Source of the DNA: Paracoccaceae bacterium
GTDB taxonomy: Bacteria > Pseudomonadota > Alphaproteobacteria > Rhodobacterales > Rhodobacteraceae
Direction: 5' to 3'
DNA length: 7,276 nt
NCBI GenBank assembly: GCA_007120685.1
Contig: SKNG01000039.1
Location: 1-7,276, forward strand
This document shows positions 1-5,241 of the stretch, in pieces (position 1 is the stretch's first letter; the number at the start of each line of letters is the position of its first letter). A program made the translations under genes and the position numbers. The notes under the pieces were generated by a model that worked only from the letters and a program-made list of their open reading frames with translations, was not told the origin of the DNA and searched no databases.

Positions 1-595
1 CGTTGCGCGCGGCCAGATCGGCGCGGGCGCGGGCGGCGAGCAGGCTGTGCCAGGCCTCGACCGCTTCCAGCGTCAGGGCCGAGGCGACCTCCAGCCGCGC
101 GCCGCGGCTTTCGAAAACCCGCGCGCGGGCGGCGATGCGGCGGCTGGCGGCGGCGCCGCCATCATAGATAAGCTGGACCACCTGCGCCACCGGGCTGATC
201 CGCCCGCCGCTTGCCGCACCAAGGCCGGCTGCGACGGTAGCGCCCAGTGAAAACCGGGGCAGGAAAGCGCCGGCCTCGCCGTCTTCGCGGGCTTGGGCGG
301 CGCGGACATCGGCGCTGGAGGCGCCAAGGCGCGGGTTTTCCTGAACGGCCCTGGAGACGTCACGGCCGAAAGCCGTGCGCGCCACGTTGTCGGTGACCCG
401 GGCCTCGCGCTCGCCGACCGGGGCGTCGAAACTGTCCTCGATCGCGTCCAGATCCGGTGCCGTTGCGCAAGCACCCAGAAACGCCACAACGATCAGCGCC
501 ACCACCGCGCCCGGTCTGGCCAGCCGCCCACGTCGCCTTGGCGTCCCGGCCGCCAGACCGGCTGGCAGGCCGACCCTGTTCACACTGCTTGGCAT
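1..595 (-). CDS. TolC-family outer membrane lipoprotein, probable T1SS exit duct (N-terminal 198 residues, 3' end beyond the window)
   Basis: The frame stays open from an ATG at 593-595 to the left edge. The start is preceded by a G-rich stretch about 11 bases upstream. Residues 20-27 are Arg-rich, 30-42 are hydrophobic, and a lipobox Leu-Gly-Ala-Cys puts the lipidated Cys at 43, so an outer membrane lipoprotein is predicted. The mature part looks like the TolC/OEP repeat: an AVQENPRL segment (83-90), an Ala-rich helix (92-110), a FLPRFSLGA strand entry (111-119), a QLIYDGG turn (141-147) and then a long Ala/Arg helix. In the family this forms a trimeric barrel-and-tunnel that receives substrate from an ABC transporter and membrane-fusion pair. 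Its position after a type I-secreted adhesin gene suggests a LapE/AggA-like role. The 42-residue signal is long for a lipoprotein, and the true start could be further in. Homology to TolC is fairly secure. The exact substrate is inferred from neighbours. Confidence 0.82.
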   Translation of the reverse strand, partial: MPSSVNRVGLPAGLAAGTPRRRGRLARPGAVVALIVVAFLGACATAPDLDAIEDSFDAPVGEREARVTDNVARTAFGRDVSRAVQENPRLGASSADVRAAQAREDGEAGAFLPRFSLGATVAAGLGAASGGRISPVAQVVQLIYDGGAAASRRIAARARVFESRGARLEVASALTLEAVEAWHSLLAARARADLAARN

Positions 596-653
596 TCCCG
601 CTGACACCCCCCGGATGCACCCTGCTCTGCATACGACAGGCACCGGCGTCTTG

Positions 654-1595
654 TTAATCCCGCCAGGTGTTTTTCTTCCCTGTATCGCCACTTTTTTCTT
701 CCGCTTGTGGCAGGTCTTCCTGCTGTTCTGCAGAGGCGAAGGGCGCCAGAACCTCTGGCAGGTCGCTTTCCTGGGCGTCGGCCAGCGCGTCGAAAAAGCC
801 TGAAAGGGCTTCTTCCCGCTGCTGCGTCGCGGTTTCAGGCGCCGCTGGCGCCGCAGCCTGCGGCGCGGGTGCGGCGCGGGCACGGGCTTCGACATGCGAA
901 AGGAAGGCCAGGTGGTGCAGTGACACCCCCTGCACGATCAGCAAGGCCAGCGCCCCGCAACGGTGCAGTGCGGCCAGATCGACCCGGCCCAGCGCGGCAA
1001 GGCGGTCGGTATCGGCGGTCATCAGCCCCTCGGCGGCCATGCTCAGGCCCTCTGGCGGCTGGTAGAGGCGCAGCAGGTTCCGCGACGCGATTGCGCGCAT
1101 CGCCTCGCGGGTGCGCCCCTCGGCGGCGGCGCGTTTGCGGAAGAAATCGACAACCTGTTGCAGCGCCGGCGCCAGCGAGCCGTCAGCGTCGAAGAACGGC
1201 TCGTCCTGCGGATCGTCGGTGACTAGCCCGCTGCCTTCGTCAACAAGCAGGGCAAGCTGGTGGGCGCCGGCGCTTTGGGCGCTGAACGGATGCACCCGCA
1301 GGATCGACGGGATGTAGCTGCCCAACCAGGCGCCGTTGGGCGCGACGACCGCGCACTGGCCCTCGGCGGCCAGACGGGTCAGCGCGACTGGCCAGGGGCC
1401 GATGGCCGTTTGCATGAATAAGAAGGGCAGGGTGGCCGCGACCTGTTCATGTTCGCTCAGGACGATGGGCACCAGCCGGCGCCGGTGGATGAAATCATAG
1501 CTGGTGAAGCGCCGCCAGCGCCGCCCTGCGTGGCGGTCGGTGGCGACAGGCACCAGATCGGGCTCGGCGTGCGAACTGGCCTTGGGATCGTCCAT
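654..1595 (-). CDS. SapC family protein
   Basis: The 313-residue product carries hallmarks of the SapC family (often mislabelled as a peptide ABC transporter permease). These are the VPIVLSEHEQ segment (42-51) followed by LPFLF (56-60), NGAWLGSYIPSILRVHPF (87-104), and DEPFFDADGSLAPAL (131-145). There is no signal peptide or clear membrane helix, so a cytoplasmic or peripheral protein is more likely than a permease. The conserved domain ends near residue 235. After it comes an Ala/Pro linker (about 240-255) and an acidic tail rich in Glu, Asp and Gln (about 256-305) that ends in a basic stretch. This extension is longer than the family core. The ATG at 1593-1595 has a GGAAAG element just upstream. 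The gene lies 106 bases after the adhesin and 58 bases before the TolC-like gene, on the same strand, which suggests one transcription unit. The biochemical role of SapC proteins is not established. A part in adhesin export or surface assembly is inferred from position only. Confidence 0.85.
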   Translation of the reverse strand: MDDPKASSHAEPDLVPVATDRHAGRRWRRFTSYDFIHRRRLVPIVLSEHEQVAATLPFLFMQTAIGPWPVALTRLAAEGQCAVVAPNGAWLGSYIPSILRVHPFSAQSAGAHQLALLVDEGSGLVTDDPQDEPFFDADGSLAPALQQVVDFFRKRAAAEGRTREAMRAIASRNLLRLYQPPEGLSMAAEGLMTADTDRLAALGRVDLAALHRCGALALLIVQGVSLHHLAFLSHVEARARAAPAPQAAAPAAPETATQQREEALSGFFDALADAQESDLPEVLAPFASAEQQEDLPQAEEKSGDTGKKNTWRD

Positions 1596-1629
1596 GCGTC
1601 TTTCCGGGTCTGCTGGGGCTGGCGGGTAG

Positions 1630-1670
1630 AAAACAGGGGCGGCGCTGCCAATGCAACGCCGCCCCCCTGT
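1630..1670 (-). terminator. Intrinsic terminator (or attenuator) between the adhesin and sapC-like genes
   Basis: A 9-bp perfect GC stem pairs 1636-1644 (GGGGCGGCG on the plus strand) with 1657-1665 around a 12-base loop. Three more pairs (1633-1635 with 1668-1670) lie beyond a two-base bulge. Read on the minus strand, the stem runs directly into TGTTTTCT. That is the expected geometry of a rho-independent terminator for minus-strand transcription. It sits about 30 bases after the adhesin stop codon and 35 bases before the sapC-like start, so read-through would be needed to express the downstream genes from the adhesin promoter. The T tract is short (four uninterrupted Ts), so partial termination is plausible. 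Confidence 0.7.
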
Positions 1671-1676
1671 GCTTCA

Positions 1677-1692
1677 CGTCATGGGCATGACG
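1677..1692 (-). repeat. Short hairpin just after the adhesin stop codon
   Basis: CGTCAT and ATGACG form a perfect 6-bp stem around a 4-base loop, 10 bases after the adhesin stop codon. The 10-bp palindrome CGCCCGGGCG (1691-1700) overlaps its edge. No T tract follows, so on its own it is not a terminator. It may stabilise the 3' end of the adhesin mRNA together with the larger hairpin that follows. Confidence 0.4.
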
Positions 1693-1701
1693 CCCGGGCG
1701 A

Positions 1702-4700
1702 TCAGGTCGTGTGAGCCTCGAAGCCCAAGATATTCGCCGCGCTGAAGCCCGAAAGGTCGCCCAGCCCCTCGAACACGGCATGCGGGACACCGGAGGCGTT
1801 GGCGAGTGCTTCGCCTTCGGCGTTCAGGCCGACGCCCATCAGCGCTGCATCCGTACCATCGCTGGCCAGAACGAACATGATGTCGCCATTGTTGATGCCG
1901 GTCAGTTCGTCCAGGATTCCGGTGAAGCTGTCGACGCTCAGGTCCGCCAGCGCCGTGGTGAACACCAGGAAGCCGACATTCTCGCCAACGGCACCGCCGC
2001 TTGTCACTTGGAAGTCAGTCGAGTCGCCCCTTGCCCCGGCAGGCAGTTCGCCGGTTACACCGATCCGATCCGGGGTGACGCCGCCGAGGTCGAACCCTAG
2101 AACAGTGTCGGAACCGTTGGCCACAGAGCCAACCTCGAAGATCACCGAGTGCACACCCGGCGCCGACATGTCGATCATGTCGTCACCACCACGGCCGCGG
2201 AGCACGCTGTCGATGCCCGCCACCGCCTCGATGCTGTCGTCCCCGTCGGTGCCGAGGAAATGAGCATAGGACCCGGCACCCTGCGAGGCCATGTCAAGCC
2301 GTATCACGCTGCTGTCGTCCTCGATGTTCATCCGGAACGAGACGAGTTGATCGCGCCCAGGCGTAAACGGGTCATCCGAGAATTCATCGACATCGACGAA
2401 TCCGATGCTGCCGAGGACCAATCGACCGTCATCTACCTGGGACGAGTCGATCTGCGGCGGCAACAGGCCGGGATCGCGTGAAACGCCTCCGGCAAAGCTG
2501 ATCTGGCTGGGATCGAAGGTCAGCGTCTCGCCCAGAGAAACACCGCCATCCGCCGGCAGTTCGCCGCGCGGATCGAACAGGACCGTGACCCTGACCGCCG
2601 AGTCCTCGACGGCGCCCGAGGTCATCAGGAACTGCGCCTCGCCATAGATCAGCACCGAGCCTTCGAAAGTCTCGGCCTCGCGCCCGGCCTCGTTGCTGCC
2701 GCTGGCCCTGATGTTGACGGTCTGTCCGGGCGCCAGCCCGTTGACGAAATCTGCCGGCAGCGGCAGTTCAAATCTGCCATCGGCCTGAACCGTCGCCTCT
2801 CCACTGAAGAGCGTGTTGCCTTCGGCATCCTCAAACTCGACCGTGACGGACTGGCCCTCTTCGATGCCGCGGGTCGTCCCATTGACGGATTCGTCGTTCG
2901 GGTCAAGATCGTTGGCATCAACGACGCCGTCATCCGGCAGTTCGATCGTGATGATCGGCTGGAAGTCGGTGGTGACAGACGTCGTATCAGTGGCCCCGGC
3001 GGCGGTGGCGACGATCTCGAACGCGCTCTCGTCGGCCAGACCGGACAGGATGTCGGCCGCAAAGCTGCCGGAAAAGGCGCCGTCGGCAATCACCGGGGTC
3101 AGCGTGCTGATGACGCCATCGGCGTCACGCAACTCGATCTCCACGGTCTCGCCATCGGCGATGTTGCGCACCATACCGCTGACTTCCAGATCGCTTTCGG
3201 CCGCCTCCAGGTCGATGACCAGATCGGCAGCCGGCGCCTGCAGCATGACCGCCGGCGCGGTATCGACCGTGATGCCGACACTGGCTTCGCCGACCGGGTT
3301 GCCTTCCAGCACCGCGCTGGCAGAGATGGTGGCCGCCCCGTCGCCCGGCAGTTCGTCAGGCTCATAGGACACCGACCAGTTGCCGCCCGCGCTGGCGGTG
3401 GTGGTCTTCTCCACCCCGTCCAGCGTCACGGTCACCGTCGAATCCGGCGCTGCGGTGCCGGCAACGTCCAGCCCCGCTGCCACCGCCGCCGCGTCCAGCG
3501 TGGTGTCGGCGTCCGGCTCGGTAATGGTGACCGGGATGAGGCTCAGATCGGCGGGCAGATCGGCGCTGTCGGTCGCGGTGTTGCCCGCCTCGTCAGACGC
3601 GGTGGCGCTGATTTCGACCATGGTGATTTCGTCATCAAGCGCTTCCAGATCGGCCTGCGGCACCGTGACCGACCAGGCACCATCGGCGCCGATCATGCCC
3701 ATGTAGGTCTGCCCGGCGAAGGTGACGGTAACCTCGCGGCCTTCCTCGATGCCGTTGCTGGTGCCGGAAATCTGCAGATCCGAAAAGGTGTCGAGTGAGG
3801 TCAGTTCGCCACCCGCGATGGGCTCGGTGATCCCGATCTCGGCGACGAAGTCGGTGTCGAAGCTCGCCATGGCCTGCATGGCCGGGTTGCCTGCCGCATC
3901 CGCGACATCGGCCGTCACCGCGATGGTTTCACCGCTTTGCAGGTCCAGATCCGCCAGATCGTCCGCCGAAAGCGTCACCGACCAGGCGCCATCCTCGACC
4001 ATGGTGGTGAAGGCGATGCCGTTGACGGTGACCGTGACTTCCTGCCCGTCCTCGGCGTCGGTGGTGCCGGAAATGGTCAGCGGCTGGCCCAGTTCCTCGG
4101 CGTTCAGCACATCGTCGGCGGTGATCGGCGTGTCGATGGCGATCGTCGGCGCGATGGTATCGATGTTGGCGGTGGCGGAGCCGCTGTCGACCTCTTCGCC
4201 CTCATCGTCGAACGCGACAAAGCTGATCGGCTGCTCGCCCTGCACACCGGCAAAGGTTGCCGGGTCCTGCCCGGGGATGCGCCATATCTGGTTGCCATCC
4301 AGAAATCCGGCCAGTTCAACGGCTTCATCGCCTTCACCGACGGTGACGGTCAGCGAGGTGGCGTCCGAACTCGGCCGTGTGCCGAACAGTTCGGAAACGC
4401 GGGTCTGGGTTGCGATCGTCGACAAATTGATGCCCACCGGATCAGGCTCCGGGGCAGGTGCCGGCGCCGGATCGCCACTGCTGCTGCTGCTTGCTGCGGC
4501 GGCCAGGGCGCCCGCGCCCAGAATGCCGGCGGCAATGGCCGCGCCGCCGGGGGCGCCGACATCGGGCGCAGCCTCGGCGCCGATAACATCCTCGACCATC
4601 TCCGCTGCGGCGCTGGAAATCTGGACGCTGCCATCGGGGCCCGTCCGCACATCGGCGGCCCCCACCATGATCATGCGCCCATCGGTCAGCACCAGTTGCG

Positions 4701-4935
4701 CGCTGCCATCAGCCGTGATCGAGGCGCTGCGCACACCGGCGATGCCACTGGCATCCACGAAGCCCTGGTCAGCCTGCGCTTCGGCCACCAGCGGCAACAC
4801 CAGTGCTGCGGTGGTAATCATCCCGCCCGCCGCCAGTTTCTGCCGCTTTGCGATCCACTTCTGCACATAGGCCTTGCGTTCAGCCTGGGTTGCAACTGTA
4901 AGCGCCTGCGCTTTGTCGCGGGGATGATAGGTCAT
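1702..4935 (-). CDS. Bap-like surface adhesin, type I secretion substrate with Ig-like repeats and RTX motifs
   Basis: The protein has 1077 residues. Residues 1-35 are basic and 36-54 are hydrophobic, ending in AEAQA. Residues 56-125 resemble the BapA prefix-like domain. Residues 129-166 form a Gly/Ala-rich stretch, a Ser run and a Pro/Ala/Glu linker. Residues about 170-765 are six modules of about 100 residues. Residues 766-890 form a beta-rich, possibly cohesin-like domain. Two RTX-type nonapeptides lie at 895-903 (GTDGDDSIE) and 914-922 (GRGGDDMID). A hydrophobic, Gly/Asp-rich C-terminal region ends in LSGFSAANILGF, as in type I secretion targets. No cysteine is visible and Asp/Glu dominate, as is usual for calcium-rich extracellular adhesins. 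Paracoccus denitrificans BapA, a biofilm adhesin exported by a type I system, is the closest described system I know, but orthology is not shown here. The ATG at 4933-4935 has a strong Shine-Dalgarno. The downstream TolC-like gene supports type I export. Confidence 0.88.
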   Translation of the reverse strand: MTYHPRDKAQALTVATQAERKAYVQKWIAKRQKLAAGGMITTAALVLPLVAEAQADQGFVDASGIAGVRSASITADGSAQLVLTDGRMIMVGAADVRTGPDGSVQISSAAAEMVEDVIGAEAAPDVGAPGGAAIAAGILGAGALAAAASSSSSGDPAPAPAPEPDPVGINLSTIATQTRVSELFGTRPSSDATSLTVTVGEGDEAVELAGFLDGNQIWRIPGQDPATFAGVQGEQPISFVAFDDEGEEVDSGSATANIDTIAPTIAIDTPITADDVLNAEELGQPLTISGTTDAEDGQEVTVTVNGIAFTTMVEDGAWSVTLSADDLADLDLQSGETIAVTADVADAAGNPAMQAMASFDTDFVAEIGITEPIAGGELTSLDTFSDLQISGTSNGIEEGREVTVTFAGQTYMGMIGADGAWSVTVPQADLEALDDEITMVEISATASDEAGNTATDSADLPADLSLIPVTITEPDADTTLDAAAVAAGLDVAGTAAPDSTVTVTLDGVEKTTTASAGGNWSVSYEPDELPGDGAATISASAVLEGNPVGEASVGITVDTAPAVMLQAPAADLVIDLEAAESDLEVSGMVRNIADGETVEIELRDADGVISTLTPVIADGAFSGSFAADILSGLADESAFEIVATAAGATDTTSVTTDFQPIITIELPDDGVVDANDLDPNDESVNGTTRGIEEGQSVTVEFEDAEGNTLFSGEATVQADGRFELPLPADFVNGLAPGQTVNIRASGSNEAGREAETFEGSVLIYGEAQFLMTSGAVEDSAVRVTVLFDPRGELPADGGVSLGETLTFDPSQISFAGGVSRDPGLLPPQIDSSQVDDGRLVLGSIGFVDVDEFSDDPFTPGRDQLVSFRMNIEDDSSVIRLDMASQGAGSYAHFLGTDGDDSIEAVAGIDSVLRGRGGDDMIDMSAPGVHSVIFEVGSVANGSDTVLGFDLGGVTPDRIGVTGELPAGARGDSTDFQVTSGGAVGENVGFLVFTTALADLSVDSFTGILDELTGINNGDIMFVLASDGTDAALMGVGLNAEGEALANASGVPHAVFEGLGDLSGFSAANILGFEAHTT
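2170..2256 (-). other. Minimal RTX segment (two nonapeptides) in the adhesin
   Basis: The segment covers residues 894-922 of the adhesin. GTDGDDSIE and GRGGDDMID match the GGxGxDxUx calcium-binding repeat loosely, and 10 residues separate them. A full beta-roll usually needs more repeats, so this may act as a short calcium-dependent folding nucleus ahead of the C-terminal secretion signal. Its position close to the C-terminus fits type I substrates. Confidence 0.6.
2641..4428 (-). repeat. Six tandem Ig-like modules of about 100 residues in the adhesin
   Basis: An aromatic residue after Asp-Gly recurs with regular spacing: W218, W318, W421, W520, F621 and F722 (steps of 100, 103, 99, 101 and 101). 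The surrounding motif drifts from DGNQIWRI, through DGAWSVT twice and GGNWSVS, to DGAFSGS and DGRFELP. Modules also share a (G/A)xEGxxVTVxF strand, for example at 394-406 and 689-701, and an EAGN/EAGR turn (449-452, 749-752). This is typical of bacterial Ig-like folds in Bap-type adhesins. The repeats are diverged at both protein and DNA level, so they do not look recently duplicated. Confidence 0.8.
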
Positions 4936-4939
4936 GATG

Positions 4940-4946
4940 CTCCCTC
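4940..4946 (-). promoter_or_regulatory. Ribosome binding site of the adhesin gene
   Basis: The minus strand reads GAGGGAG here, followed by CATC and then the ATG at 4935. The GAGG core lies 7 bases from the start codon. This strong site fixes the translation start and supports the basic, hydrophobic N-terminus as real. Confidence 0.75.
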
Positions 4947-5016
4947 GTCCGTTATAAACCTACGCCTTCATGGCATACGCTTATGTGTTTCGGAAGGGTT
5001 CAAGTTTCCTGCGACG

Positions 5017-5106
5017 CTATTTTTCGGACCCGGACAGCAGAAAACTGCCGCAAACGGCCGGTTTTCCGGCGATGCCGGCCGCCAGGAACGACCGGAAATG
5101 CAACAT
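5017..5106 (-). CDS. Possible 29-residue small ORF upstream of the adhesin
   Basis: The ATG at 5104-5106 is preceded on the minus strand by AAGGAAAAC, a fair Shine-Dalgarno with 5-base spacing, inside an AT-rich patch. The frame encodes 29 residues beginning MLHFRSFLAAGIAG and ends in TAG at 5017-5019, 81 bases before the adhesin start. Part of its coding sequence is one arm of the 14-bp inverted repeat, which argues that DNA or RNA structure may matter more than the peptide. No family is recognised. It could be a leader peptide or chance. Confidence 0.15.
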   Translation of the reverse strand: MLHFRSFLAAGIAGKPAVCGSFLLSGSEK

Positions 5107-5177
5107 GTTTTCCTTATCTTTTTTATGGACAGTGCGATTGAAGCGCCCCCGGATGGAGCGGGGCGGTCGTTCCTGGC
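5081..5177. repeat. Perfect 14-bp inverted repeat with 69-bp spacer
   Basis: GCCAGGAACGACCG at 5081-5094 is the exact reverse complement of CGGTCGTTCCTGGC at 5164-5177. The spacer carries an AT-rich tract and a small GC hairpin (CGCCCC 5144-5149 with GGGGCG 5160-5165, overlapping the right arm). The arms could be paired protein-binding sites, the base of a long RNA stem in a leader transcript, or ends of a miniature element. No flanking direct repeat was seen. Confidence 0.6.
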
Positions 5178-5241
5178 TTTGGTCCCGGCAATATCGGCGC
5201 ATGGGCGGCACCGTTGGCGCCGGCTGGCATCGGCTTGCGGA

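Larger units (their letters stand above)
4936..5241 (-). promoter_or_regulatory. Gene-free region upstream of the adhesin, presumed control region
   Basis: About 305 bases separate the ABC1 kinase stop from the adhesin start, much longer than other gaps in the window. No convincing protein gene is seen. It holds a 14-bp inverted repeat (5081-5094 and 5164-5177), an AT-rich patch (about 5102-5132) with a palindromic AACATGTT, and a GC hairpin (CGGCCGG 5055-5061 with CCGGCCG 5075-5081). Near the adhesin are nested short dyads: CCTTC 4965-4969 with GAAGG 4993-4997, and CATA/TATG within 4974-4985. A TTGAAC (minus strand, 4998-5003) resembles a -35 box, but no good -10 lies at the right distance. 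TATAAC at 4951-4956 is too close to the start to leave room for a leader containing the Shine-Dalgarno. The promoter therefore cannot be pinpointed. Confidence 0.45.

Noticed and set aside
73..489. 138-codon minus-strand frame at the left end
   Set aside because: It lies in a different frame from the lipoprotein with lipobox and TolC-like motifs at 1-595, and its Arg/Pro/Ala-rich composition is typical of a shadow frame.
3722..4870. 382-codon plus-strand frame rich in Ser, Ala and Val
   Set aside because: It is the mirror of the repetitive adhesin codons, and no domain or convincing start site was seen.
5102..5132. T-rich run on the plus strand as a plus-strand terminator
   Set aside because: No plus-strand gene ends here, and the nearest GC stem (5055-5081) is too far upstream of the T run.
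5207..5221. GGCACC/GGCGCC hairpin after the ABC1 kinase as its terminator
   Set aside because: The stem is only 6 bp with a wobble pair and a 3-base loop, and no T tract follows on the minus strand.
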